From: Pseudovibrio sp. Ad37
GTDB lineage: Bacteria; Pseudomonadota; Alphaproteobacteria; Rhizobiales; Stappiaceae
Assembly: GCF_001623075.1 (NCBI RefSeq)
Contig: NZ_LMCF01000083.1
Coordinates: 1-46,629 of the forward strand
Direction: 5' to 3'
DNA: 46,629 bases
Shown: positions 8,301-15,821 of the stretch, piece by piece
Position numbering within the stretch: position 1 is the first letter of the stretch
Layout of the letters: each line of letters begins with the position of its first letter
Position numbers and translations under genes: made by a program
The notes under the pieces: model-generated
What the model was told of the DNA's origin: nothing
Seen by the model: the letters and a program-made list of their open reading frames with translations, nothing else
Database searches by the model: none

Positions 8301-8466
8301 CCTTAGCACCACCAAAAACAGACTGCACAGTAACAATGATGACACCGAGCAAGAGCCCAATGCTAACCATTGTTTCAAAATCTCCTGTGCCAGTAATCAT
8401 CGCTATGGAGATCAGGATTTGTTCCAGGAACGCCGCATCGCCAATGGAGTAAAGTGTAAAGTCCAT
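5311..8466 (-). CDS. traG: TraG, conjugal mating-pair assembly/stabilisation protein
   Basis: 1051 aa. The N-terminal part (to about residue 460) has the membrane segments of TraG_N proteins: TGDFETMVSIGLLLGVIIV, a central pair near residues 340-390 and another near 430-450. The C-terminal 550 residues are soluble and Ser/Asn/Gln/Ala-rich, predicted to be periplasmic. They include low-complexity copies such as GGASGSLAMNGDASG and repeated PATSGS/PAASGSGN near residue 820. TraG works with TraF, TraH and TraN in the F-type secretion channel and in mating-pair stabilisation. Length and order match the family. The ATG overlaps the traH stop by one base. Confidence 0.9.
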   Translation of the reverse strand: MDFTLYSIGDAAFLEQILISIAMITGTGDFETMVSIGLLLGVIIVTVQSVFGGAKAINWQQVFLGWLVYGMFFFPTVTVNIEDIQRGEVRPVDNVPIGVGIAGGIISNIGYGLTELMEQAYSPIYPAMSENGYMEALQVLNQARRNGYNSSVIQAINASYGSGADFATSAKNYIAECTLKKMEMSNVNKESLFEQEILEAIQFNNNNYGTMIYLANPNGQNVSCSEGFALLSEALAKVIPGGEVDIRISQLLNLNTDLGESALRKVGNGLQALGLVSASASEYMQTAILEPLYYEAVYTRYSDLQDFNSAQMVAQAIAQRNVQWSAEHSLFLSVVDPVLAFFEGFIYGVTPIMAFIIMLGGMGITLAVKYFQVLIWVQLWYPILSITNLYLYVASSNELERVLDSKSITTMYGLNEAGDVLQSYIATGGMLAAATPMLALFIISGSTYTFNSLASRVNGADHINEKAMAPDMLQSGPLVKAAPMNTWDSHSGMTKSGTESLIGNIEAGKALQSAASSAEVTSREKTDEFSRSVQHAYNNTSNVSERDTQERAVARRLSVTNGETFNALNNQVKSFLRSRGLDEGRSEQIVGALAMNGGASGSLAMNGDASGPLSTGKAGLSGGVSGSTTTSDSISSSKNSRLAQQFAEQFGFDKSTHNALSNELAQSFSTNTASDISDTWGYGYSEQISESAKEATKASQQFTRLNQASQNVGVSYSAPANVVGAELLRQGLGGTIQEQLRFAPQHVRQNASDMENRFTQYMNMSPAVAKATAGILALANDGTSSINSFMSQATGANIAPQEVGSQFGTPRPSGSGNITPATSGSANNAPAASGSGNVLQVGTDGQPLAPAANNLNLEDMKNRQNHFEDDRLKRIGLGVKRRENFAEAPPGMLQEHERNTDSTLQAANEGVANSDSRAVAREELIRSKNDQKFLQNVGSTVREGWKDFSRSIGLKDQASAFETSQLSERLQEKFNLSPASADYVSAQVGGRDADVQEATGNLHQELRDDPLLYAAMVSRLDFAASSPTSFGEAIRPVMNYYGASTPFEQRD

Positions 8467-9869
8467 TACACTGCACCCTTAGGTAGGCCGTATTGTATAG
8501 CTCTTGTATTTCTTAGGACCTCTCTCCAGTAGAACGTTTTCTCTGCGATACTGCCGTGCTCATCAATAAGCGCTTGATATTGCGCCCCGAGAATACTCCG
8601 GCTTCGGTTGAGCTGATCATGGACCTTTGTCAGATATGGAGAAGACTCTTTTTTCGTCAACGCTGTGCGTGCTGTCCGAAATAGCTGTAAGACCGTGTCG
8701 TAGATCATAGAAACGGCAACAGTGGCAGCAACCTCTTGGGCAAACAAGCGTGCCGAGTCTTCACTCAGCGAACCTATATTGTAAAACATGCCCCCCATCC
8801 CGCTTGGGAGGTAAGCCAAAAAGTTCTTTTCTTTGCTTGTTAGAACTTGCTCAGTAGATTTCAGTTTTGCTACAATTCCGATACTAGTTCCATTACCAAG
8901 CAACATCTCCTCAACTTGCTGCTTAAATCCAGTAATTCGCTCGTTACGCAGGTTTACCTTGGTGCAAAGGTCTCCACCCTCAATACAGTTGTATAGTTTT
9001 AGATTACCTCCTTGGATAAGGTCCTGAAGCGAAATCAAATTACCTTCTAAATAGGTAATTGAATTCGTCTTTTGATCTGGAGCAGGAGAGTGAGGATCTG
9101 GTACTAAGTCTCCCACAATCACCGAGCCTGTAATAGACATGATCGACCGCATCAAAGTGTCATCTCCAGAGGCAAACCAACTTTTGACCCCTCCTTCGTT
9201 CAGCGCCTGCCAAACGATATTCCCCATCAAGTCTTTCAACTTTTCTGGGTCATTCTCCTCAAGATTTTCTCTAGTCGATTTTCCTCCTGGTTTCGCAAAA
9301 GCGTCAAAGATGTCATCAGAGAAACCTTTAACGTTTTCAACTAGCGAACCATCAACCTTTCCTTTCAGCTCCATCCCACTCGTCACATCATTCACCAACC
9401 CCTGTGCCAACTGACAAGAGTTGCCAAAGTGCTGATTAAGCTCCTGAATTTTCTTCTGGAGTGCCTCAATCATACTTGAGCAGCTTTCACACACGTTGGC
9501 CAAAGCTAACTGAAACGCATAACCGGCAGCATTAGCAGCAACCGACCGCATCAACTGAACCAACTGATCAGCATTAATGAACGAGAATGACCCACCAAAA
9601 AAGTCGATGCCCCCGCAGCCAGCTTTCCAACTTGGAGGTGTAAATGACACGAGGTTTTCGTTGTAGATCTTTACCTTGCTCGTATAACGGCCACCAGACA
9701 AAACCCCCCTCCTCTGGGTTTCGTGAACTCCGGGCATTGTTACATTGCTCATTCCATCAAAAACTTTATTTAACTGCGTGTCTATACCACCAGCAGTAGC
9801 TGGAGATGAGACTAAGCAAGCAGATACCAATACAGCGGCAATTTTCTTCCCAATACGAAGTAACATCAC
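8466..9869 (-). CDS. traH: TraH, conjugal transfer pilus assembly protein
   Basis: 467 aa, with a signal peptide (residues about 1-26, cut after SPATA). Family features visible are the N-terminal GGIDTQLNKVFDGMSNVT, the conserved PSWKAGCGGIDFFGGSFSF and the cysteine cluster ANVCESCSSM. TraH is a periplasmic component of F-type type IV secretion that helps extend or retract the pilus with TraF and TraW. The length is typical. The start overlaps traF by four bases (ATGA) and its stop overlaps traG by one, giving a strictly coupled traFHG unit. Confidence 0.92.
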   Translation of the reverse strand: MMLLRIGKKIAAVLVSACLVSSPATAGGIDTQLNKVFDGMSNVTMPGVHETQRRGVLSGGRYTSKVKIYNENLVSFTPPSWKAGCGGIDFFGGSFSFINADQLVQLMRSVAANAAGYAFQLALANVCESCSSMIEALQKKIQELNQHFGNSCQLAQGLVNDVTSGMELKGKVDGSLVENVKGFSDDIFDAFAKPGGKSTRENLEENDPEKLKDLMGNIVWQALNEGGVKSWFASGDDTLMRSIMSITGSVIVGDLVPDPHSPAPDQKTNSITYLEGNLISLQDLIQGGNLKLYNCIEGGDLCTKVNLRNERITGFKQQVEEMLLGNGTSIGIVAKLKSTEQVLTSKEKNFLAYLPSGMGGMFYNIGSLSEDSARLFAQEVAATVAVSMIYDTVLQLFRTARTALTKKESSPYLTKVHDQLNRSRSILGAQYQALIDEHGSIAEKTFYWREVLRNTRAIQYGLPKGAV

Positions 9870-10876
9870 TGCCTACCTCTCTGTAGATTTGATTTAAGGG
9901 CTTTCAAAAGAACTTTTGGAGGAACAAATTCATCTCCAGAAACTGTCGGCATCCCTTCAATGGGTTGCCCGTCGATCCCTAGTCTGTCAGCTAGGTTGTT
10001 ATCTAAGTCAGTTAGTGGGCGTGTCTCATTGTACTGCTCGTTGGTAATCCACCCAGCTTTGAGTGATGCAATCAGCGCGCGCTGGGAAATCTGTGGGAGT
10101 GCCATTGCTCCTTGGCCAATCGGCGCGATTTCACCCTCATCAGACACCAAGAACACCGCAGGTAAAACCTGAACTCCGAGCATTTCAGCATGGCCATCGT
10201 CGATACTAAACGGACGAGCTTGCAGGCCAGGAATAGGTTTGCCGTCTAGGGAGATACGCATCACGCTGAAACCCATATTGTCTTCAATGAGGTTCATGAT
10301 GTTGTCTTGGGTGTAGCAGAGCTCACAATCGGACTTGAAGAAGTAGAAGAAACCAACTTTCTCCGTCAGAGTGCTAAGAAGCTTCTCTCTTTTACGGCCA
10401 GCAATTCGATCTAGCTGCTGCGTGGCAAAACTAGCAGAAGGTCGTCGTGCTAATTCATCAAGATTCTGGTTGCCAACCGTTACAACTTGGGACACTTCCG
10501 CGAACGTTTGAGAGCGATCCATCGCTATCCTCTGAAGCATCAAATAAGCTTCAACGTTTTCTAGCGTAGGATTATCCATCGCCGCATCAAGATAGCGCGG
10601 CATGTTTTCCCTTAGCCACGCAGCGCCTATCGTTATAGGAGCCTTAGGAGCAGGATCGTCTTGTACTTCTGACTGTTCAGGTGAGGAGATAACAATTTGG
10701 GGAGCAGGTGCTACCGGTTCAGGTGCGACCTCCTCCACTTCAGGTTCCTCTTTATACCAAAACCAACCTTCTTCAGAACGCTCAAAGAAGCCTTCTTCTT
10801 GGCTTTGTGACCACGAAACAGTGGCGCAAAGGCATAGGGCAAAGAAACCCAATGTTCCAATGGTACGTTTCATCAA
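9866..10876 (-). CDS. traF: TraF, thioredoxin-fold pilus assembly protein
   Basis: 336 aa, with a signal peptide (about residues 1-22) and a Glu/Pro/Ala-rich stretch after it (EEPEVEEVAPEPVAPAPQ). The conserved TraF core includes GFFYFFKSDCELCYTQ, with a CxxC pair, and later a cis-Pro-like region in VQVLPAVFLVSDEG. F-type TraF proteins often lack the CxxC, while R391/IncA/C and related ones retain it, so this one may be an active disulfide catalyst in the periplasm. It is the first gene of traFHG; its promoter should lie in 10877-11151, opposite a divergent gene. Confidence 0.9.
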   Translation of the reverse strand: MMKRTIGTLGFFALCLCATVSWSQSQEEGFFERSEEGWFWYKEEPEVEEVAPEPVAPAPQIVISSPEQSEVQDDPAPKAPITIGAAWLRENMPRYLDAAMDNPTLENVEAYLMLQRIAMDRSQTFAEVSQVVTVGNQNLDELARRPSASFATQQLDRIAGRKREKLLSTLTEKVGFFYFFKSDCELCYTQDNIMNLIEDNMGFSVMRISLDGKPIPGLQARPFSIDDGHAEMLGVQVLPAVFLVSDEGEIAPIGQGAMALPQISQRALIASLKAGWITNEQYNETRPLTDLDNNLADRLGIDGQPIEGMPTVSGDEFVPPKVLLKALKSNLQRGRQ

Positions 10877-11151
10877 ACAAGCTCCGTTTCAATGAAGCGA
10901 AACTTGCACAACCAGCTGATATCTGTGGCGAGCTATCTATCTGTTTTGCAAACTTTTGGGAAATTCCAGACAAGAGCAAAACCTCTGTACCAGCTTACTC
11001 AAGAAAGTTTGTTCTCTTGATACGCTTTTACCACTATTTTTGTCTCAACAATACAAAGCTAAGTCTTTGTTTTTATTATTTTTTTTGCTTGTATTCTAAA
11101 CTCCATTGTGCTTGCATGGTAGCAACCAAATTGCAAATACGTGAGGCTAAT

Positions 11152-11742
11152 ATGTTCAATGAAATGCACTCCGTACAGGTGACTGACTATTCAGACTACA
11201 CCCCGTTGGATCCTACTGCAGCGCCTATGCTAAAGCTGTATGGAGAACGATTGGGCTTAAACAACATGGATCTTGCTGAGATCGCGGGTACAAAAGGGCT
11301 AGAAGTTGATAGCTGGTGGCACGGCGCTGAGCTTCCAGCTGAGGGCTTCTTAGCAATCCTGCACTTTGGCTCACGATTGGTTGAACACAACGCGAACATA
11401 TTCGCAAAACAATGCTTCGCCGGTCGGAAGATGTTCCCTGTTTTTTTGAATAACGAAATGGCTCGTGTTTTCGAAGATCGCGAGAGTGCAGAAGGAATGT
11501 TCCTATGGTCTCGTATGGGACAAGCAACAGGCATGTTTGCGACAATGGGGAACTTGGCTATCCAGCGAGCACATGAAATCGTATGCACGCGAATTGAGGA
11601 GCAGTTGTCAGCTGACGAAGCCCATTTCGACAGCAGCCTTGATGTGCCTGTATTTAAGACAGCCTTTTTTGATGATCTTCCATATGAAGAATTTCGCTGG
11701 CGTAACGCGGCCCCCTCCCCTCACCTCCGGTTGGTTAAATAA
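11152..11742 (+). CDS. Hypothetical protein with possible N-terminal HTH
   Basis: 196 aa from ATG 11152, chosen because GAGG lies five bases before it; an ATG at 11116 in the same frame is possible. Residues about 25-65 (LKLYGERLGLNNMDLAEIAG followed by TKGLEVDSWW) have the spacing of an XRE-type helix-turn-helix. The remainder has no recognisable domain. It is divergent from traF across 275 bp, so it could regulate the tra operon, but this is inference from position. Confidence 0.6.
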   Translation: MFNEMHSVQVTDYSDYTPLDPTAAPMLKLYGERLGLNNMDLAEIAGTKGLEVDSWWHGAELPAEGFLAILHFGSRLVEHNANIFAKQCFAGRKMFPVFLNNEMARVFEDRESAEGMFLWSRMGQATGMFATMGNLAIQRAHEIVCTRIEEQLSADEAHFDSSLDVPVFKTAFFDDLPYEEFRWRNAAPSPHLRLVK

Positions 11743-11878
11743 GCTTCATAACGGGCGCCCAGATTATTTGCCAGCTGTAAGCATTTTCTTCAAATTTCAA
11801 ATTGTGCGTGAAGCTGCCGAATAGCCAAAGGTTTCTTTGCTATCAGTTCTATTTGAAAACTCACAGAAATCTCGAGAC

Positions 11879-12535
11879 ATGATATTGACCACTCGCTTTT
11901 GGGGATCAAGAAAATTGATTTATGGATATTGCACTCAATTAGATACTAATGCTGTAACTCTTACTGGAGCAGATTTTGCTCCGCACAAATGTGATCAAGT
12001 GGTTGTTGAGCGCATTCAATCTGCATCCCGTGCACGCATCAAACTCGCTGAAGTTCTCAACAAAAGCAAGAAGGGTGATCTGATAGTTGTACGTCAACTG
12101 AGCGATTTATCTTGGCGCTTGCCAGAGTTGGTCGCAACACTCGAATCCCTAAACAAACGTGATATCGAGTTGTTGGACATGTCTAGCGGCTTAAAGCTTC
12201 TAAATGCAACCGCAATCGATCTCTGTGGTGCTCTCACCAAGTACACCCAATCGGTATCTCAATTGAAAACGGTATACAGACACTTGCAGGCGACTAGGTC
12301 TGCTGGCCGTCCCTCAGAAATCTCTAATAAGAAATGGGAGAACATGAGAAACGACTTGAAAGACGGCATGACCGTTAAAGAGGTCGCGGAAAAATGGAAG
12401 GTAAAAGCTCAAGCGGTCTATTACCGAAGACGATGTGACGCTGACGAAACGGCATCCGGTATTCTACGGGATCCTAGTCAAATAGATATAGAGTCCTATA
12501 TCAGCCGAACCACAGAGACCCACCCGATGGTTTGA
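11879..12535 (+). CDS. Catalytically dead serine-recombinase relative
   Basis: 218 aa from ATG 11879; TTG 11837 with AAGG upstream would add 14 residues. The plan of a resolvase is retained: IYGYCTQLDT where YxRVSxxxQ is expected, then RIQSASRARIKLAEVLNKSK, GDLIVVRQLSDLSWRLPELV (for GDtLvVwrLDRLgRs) and a C-terminal AGRPSEISNKKWENM plus KEVAEKWKVKAQAVYYRRR helix-turn-helix. The catalytic Ser and the LDRLgR arginine are replaced, so it should not cut DNA. It probably survives as a DNA-binding protein. It lies just upstream of the palindrome array and convergent to repC, which suggests a partition or copy-control accessory, not a recombinase. Confidence 0.65.
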   Translation: MILTTRFWGSRKLIYGYCTQLDTNAVTLTGADFAPHKCDQVVVERIQSASRARIKLAEVLNKSKKGDLIVVRQLSDLSWRLPELVATLESLNKRDIELLDMSSGLKLLNATAIDLCGALTKYTQSVSQLKTVYRHLQATRSAGRPSEISNKKWENMRNDLKDGMTVKEVAEKWKVKAQAVYYRRRCDADETASGILRDPSQIDIESYISRTTETHPMV

Positions 12536-12601
12536 TTAGCCTCTTCATCCTTGATGAAGGGATCAAAAACGAAGGTTAAGGCAAGTCCTTGCTAATAACA
12601 G

Positions 12602-12969
12602 TTTTACAGCTGTAAAAATCTACGCGCCAAAGCGCACCGCACATCCAGCATCAACATCCGAGCCAGCCCACAACATCCGTTTTACAGCTGTAAAAAATCA
12701 AACCGGAGAGGCGCCGCCTCATACTGAAGCCCCGTCACCCCGTGGTGGATCCTAAGCAAAACTGGCAGACAGAGCGTTTTTACAGCTGTAAAAATCTACG
12801 CGCCAAAGCGCCCGCACATCCAGCATCAACATCCGAGCCAACCCACAACATCCGTTTTACAGCTGTAAAAAATCAAACCGGAGAGGCGCCGCCTCATACT
12901 GAAGCCCCGTCACCCCGTGGTGGATCCTAAGCAAAACTGGCAGACAGAGCGTTTTTTACAGCTGTAAAA
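12602..12969. promoter_or_regulatory. parS: Candidate parS centromere cluster
   Basis: Five perfect copies of TTTTACAGCTGTAAAA at 12602, 12680, 12778, 12855 and 12954, plus a half site at 13031. The known repABC parS consensus is a 16-bp palindrome with a central GC and outer GTT/AAC. These sites have the same length and central GC with TTT/AAA ends. Location downstream of repC is one of the known parS positions. Binding by RepB is inferred; the dead recombinase upstream is an alternative binder. Confidence 0.55.
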
Positions 12970-13046
12970 ATCTACGCGCCAAAGCGCCCGCACATCCAGC
13001 ATCAACATCCGAGCCAGCCCACAACATCCGTTTTACAGCCCAAAAC
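12602..13046. repeat. 176-bp tandem repeat (two full copies and half a third)
   Basis: Units run 12602-12777, 12778-12953 and 12954 to about 13040, almost identical to each other. Each unit begins with TTTTACAGCTGTAAAA, carries a second copy 77-78 bp further on, and has a GC-rich filler (GGAGAGGCGCCGCC region) between. No real gene is seen; the open frame through the repeat is a by-product. The third unit ends with a half palindrome at 13031. Confidence 0.9.
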
Positions 13047-13237
13047 TCTCATCACCCCTAATGGATGCAGAGCGTGGAGCCGAAGCGTCCTATTTTTGAT
13101 TACGCTAATTGGCTGTTGTTTGTATTTCCCATTCATCTACCTGCTTGCTGAAAACAAACACCGCAAATTCACTCATTAAGATTCCCGCTGCCAGTCAACA
13201 TGTTCCTCTTTTAGCAAAGCGTCGGGCCGCAGGACCT

Positions 13238-13266
13238 GCAGCGCGCGGTGCGGCCAGAAGCAGGGC
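13238..13266 (+). repeat. GC-rich dispersed repeat, copy 1
   Basis: A 29-bp GC-rich stretch (core GCAGCGCGCGG, then GCGGCCAG and AGCAGGGC) that recurs at 30598-30626 in the same orientation with two differences. It sits in the short gap after repC in otherwise less GC-rich sequence. Function unknown. Confidence 0.5.
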
Positions 13267-13282
13267 GCTCATTGCACCTCTT

Positions 13283-14581
13283 CTACGCATCAAGACCGAC
13301 GTTATTCAGACCAAACAGTGTCTTATGGAGCATCAACTTGCCGTCGATCGCACGGTCTATGCAAGCCCTGAAATAACCGGCAGGTCGAGAAATGCTTTGC
13401 GGAACGCGAAGAGTTTTCTCGACTGTTGTAATTAGAACCGCACCAGCAAGATATGGCCCCACCTTGGCTCTTGCGTCTTCCCATCCAGCTTCAGATAGCC
13501 CAACTAAAAGACGCATTTTTCTGCAAACTAGTTCCAACGCACCCCAACTTGATAACTCAAACTCAAGTGTTTCTTGTGCCTCACGAGTGGCGCTTTGCAA
13601 AAGCCCTAATGATACCTCAGACAGTGCACTCGTAAATCCGTCACTAACTGGTGTTTTGGCACCAAATTTGCTCAAGCCATTTTTTTCTAAAGCCATTTTG
13701 GTCGAGCCTTTGGCGAGACTTGGAGATTTTGAGTGATCATCTTTTGATGATCGCCGCCTGTTCTTACTTAAATTTGAGTCTTGATGGGTTGTATTATTAT
13801 ATGGGGTGACATCTATGACACCTGTGGTTGTCATTTGTTCAGAATGAACAATTCTACTGCTCAACCTTGAGGTTTCATCATCCGCTAGATTTACCTCCTC
13901 AGACTGTCCTTCAAACAAGATTAATGCTTGCTCGTGAAGAAGTGTTAATGCCTCTGCCTTCTCAAGGAGGTCATACCCTTGCTGTTCAATTTGATTGTGG
14001 ACACGGGCGATCTCTTCAAAGTCAACACCTTCCTGCTTGGCTAGTAGACGTAGGTCTTCTAGAGCACGGCGAAGCTGACTATTGGTTCGCCTAGCGTCTT
14101 TTTCATGCTTCAAACGTTCGGCAAACTCGTTACCAATCCTTTTGAGCTTTTTTAACTGCTGCCTTGCAGGTGAGAAATCAAGGCCATAACCATGCTCAAT
14201 AACTCGTTCTTCGCCCCGTCGGTAGATGTAGCGCCTACCGGTGGGGCTGTCCTTGTAGGCCAGGACACCCGCTTCAACCAACCTGCGCAGGGACCTCACC
14301 ACAGTGCGTTTTGAGCGGGAGACATACTCAGCCAGTTTTTCATTGGAAATCGCAACCAATGGACGGCGAGATTGCTGCCAGTCTTCCGCTGCTGTGAGAC
14401 CGATCAGTATATCCAGAATATGATAGGTAGTGCCGTCGATCCCCAAAGCAGGAGCTGCTTTTTTCAAAGCCATCGCTACTTCGGACTTGGTCGTTTTAAC
14501 AATGTCATTTGCCATAGCCAGACGCTGGCTGGCTAACATTGCCGGGGTTAATTTGCGAAATGGTGCTACACTCATGGTCAT
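13283..14581 (-). CDS. repC: RepC, repABC plasmid replication initiator
   Basis: 432 aa. The N-terminus RKLTPAMLASQRLA and the block DILIGLTAAEDWQQSRRPLV with a winged-helix core (SNEKLAEYVSRSKRTVVRSL, then RRLVEAGVL and the beta-wing TGRRYIYRRGE) are characteristic of RepC. The middle is coiled-coil-like (residues about 140-210). The C-terminal part carries ELVCRKMRLLVGLSEAGWED and PAGYFRACIDRA. RepC is the only protein essential for replication of repABC plasmids and usually acts at an origin within its own gene, in an AT-rich stretch; here about 13730-13830 is the most AT-rich part. Third gene of the operon, separated from repB by the antisense RNA region. Confidence 0.93.
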   Translation of the reverse strand: MTMSVAPFRKLTPAMLASQRLAMANDIVKTTKSEVAMALKKAAPALGIDGTTYHILDILIGLTAAEDWQQSRRPLVAISNEKLAEYVSRSKRTVVRSLRRLVEAGVLAYKDSPTGRRYIYRRGEERVIEHGYGLDFSPARQQLKKLKRIGNEFAERLKHEKDARRTNSQLRRALEDLRLLAKQEGVDFEEIARVHNQIEQQGYDLLEKAEALTLLHEQALILFEGQSEEVNLADDETSRLSSRIVHSEQMTTTGVIDVTPYNNTTHQDSNLSKNRRRSSKDDHSKSPSLAKGSTKMALEKNGLSKFGAKTPVSDGFTSALSEVSLGLLQSATREAQETLEFELSSWGALELVCRKMRLLVGLSEAGWEDARAKVGPYLAGAVLITTVEKTLRVPQSISRPAGYFRACIDRAIDGKLMLHKTLFGLNNVGLDA

Positions 14582-14659
14582 AAGAGCGCTCTCGAATGAA
14601 GAAAGTTATCAATCACTCCAAAAAAAAAGCGCCAAAAACCGTTCCCAGAAAATAGTGGG

Positions 14660-14688
14660 TTGAAATATGGTCGGTGTCGAACTAGATT
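14660..14688 (+). promoter_or_regulatory. Promoter of the antisense RNA
   Basis: TTGAAA (14660-14665) and TAGATT (14683-14688) with a 17-base spacer on the plus strand, opposite to the rep genes. Transcription would start near 14695 and run toward repB. Confidence 0.6.
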
Positions 14689-14692
14689 GGAA

Positions 14693-14772
14693 CTGCTAAG
14701 ATCTATCTGTTCGAGCGCTATGCTTGGAGCAGTTTAAAGCGGCTTTGCAGGTTCTGCCTCAAAGCCGTTTTG
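14693..14772 (+). ncRNA. Counter-transcribed (Inc-alpha type) antisense RNA
   Basis: repABC plasmids encode a small antisense RNA between repB and repC that lowers RepC synthesis and determines incompatibility. Here the gap of about 190 bp has, on the plus strand, a promoter, a first stem (AACTGCT 14691-14697 with AGCAGTT 14728-14734) and a strong second hairpin (GGCTTTG... 14740-14767 with an inner AGG/CCT) followed by TTTT, i.e. a rho-independent terminator only on this strand. Ends are estimates. Position, strand, promoter and terminator agree with the known class. Confidence 0.75.
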
Positions 14773-14774
14773 CA

Positions 14775-15821
14775 TTATTGCTTTTCCATCTCTTCCTCCT
14801 CACGAAATTTTTGGATATAACTCTCCAGGTTTTCCCGGATAAATGCAGCAAACTTCGGCTGTTTTTTCAAATCGATCTCAAACGACATTTTGGTTGCTGT
14901 TTCCTTCAGCAAAACCTCCGACGCCGGTCCAAACTTCGAACGCACGACTTGCCGTTTCGTACGTTTTTGTCGGTTCTCTTGCTTGGGGACATCTATTGCG
15001 ATGTCCAACAGATGCGTGAAACGCCCCTCCGTTCCAAGCTCGTTGTAATCTTCTTGGGTGGCGTTAGAGATCTCTTTTCTAATCGCCTCCTTGACGAGAT
15101 CATGATCCCATAGCGCCGCGAACTCTTCCCATCGTGGTCGGCCAACTCCGCGAGCATTACCGATCCATTCAAGAACCTCTGTATCCGGCAGTAATCGTGC
15201 AAGTGACATGTAAGTTGACACCGTAGCTTCAGACTTATTTCCAATTGCGCGCGCAATCGTGTTTCTGGGTATGTTCTCCTTTTCCCATAATTTCCATACC
15301 CAGCAGAGTACCTCCAAGAAGGTTAGGTCCTGTCGTTCGCTGTTCTCTTGTCCCTGCGCGACAAGCATCTCCTCATGGCTCATGGGTTTTACGAGGGCAG
15401 GGACCTTGGAACCAAGTTGCTCACACGCAGTTCGCCGCCGATTACCATATACAGTTTGGTATCGATCTGGCTGATCCGGATGAGGACGAACAGTTATTGG
15501 TGTTTGAACACCGCCTTCGTCAATCGACTTTTTGAGGCTCTCGAACGCTTCTTCGTCTGTAAAACGAAACCGATCCGGAACCGGAGAGGGGTCGATGTCA
15601 GAGGGGTCCAGCAAATAGATTGCCACACCTGCGGCAATCATTTCTTTCATTTTTTCGTTAGCTTCTTCGACCTCCATTAAGCTGCCTGACATTGCTCTAA
15701 TTGGGCCAGTGCTTCCTGGCTTCTTTGGCCTTGTTCCAGCGCTCTTTTTCAAGAGTGTCTCAGCATCAATTGGGGCAGAGAAGAGCCTGTTGACCTGGCT
15801 CTTCCGGCTGTTCTTGGTCAT
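14775..15821 (-). CDS. repB: RepB, ParB-type partition protein
   Basis: 348 aa from ATG 15821, preferred to the ATG at 15836 because GGAGG lies eight bases before it and the repA stop overlaps it (TAATG). The ParB N-domain is visible: LDPSDIDPSPVPDRF, then GGVQTPITVRPHPDQ and the signature YGNRRRTACEQLG near residue 120. A central HTH region (RNTIARAIGNKSEATVSTYM) binds parS. The C-terminal 80 residues are charged and should dimerise. RepB pairs with RepA to segregate the plasmid and co-represses the operon. Members of different repABC groups differ in the DNA-binding helix, which sets compatibility. Confidence 0.93.
   Translation of the reverse strand: MTKNSRKSQVNRLFSAPIDAETLLKKSAGTRPKKPGSTGPIRAMSGSLMEVEEANEKMKEMIAAGVAIYLLDPSDIDPSPVPDRFRFTDEEAFESLKKSIDEGGVQTPITVRPHPDQPDRYQTVYGNRRRTACEQLGSKVPALVKPMSHEEMLVAQGQENSERQDLTFLEVLCWVWKLWEKENIPRNTIARAIGNKSEATVSTYMSLARLLPDTEVLEWIGNARGVGRPRWEEFAALWDHDLVKEAIRKEISNATQEDYNELGTEGRFTHLLDIAIDVPKQENRQKRTKRQVVRSKFGPASEVLLKETATKMSFEIDLKKQPKFAAFIRENLESYIQKFREEEEMEKQ

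Noticed and set aside
12742-12930. Open reading frame inside the 176-bp repeat
   Set aside because: It exists only because the repeat is free of stops in that frame; it runs through parS-like palindromes and has no ribosome site.
12602-13046. CRISPR array
   Set aside because: The palindrome recurs at 77-99 bp intervals, but the sequences between are themselves repeated, not unique spacers, and no cas genes are present.
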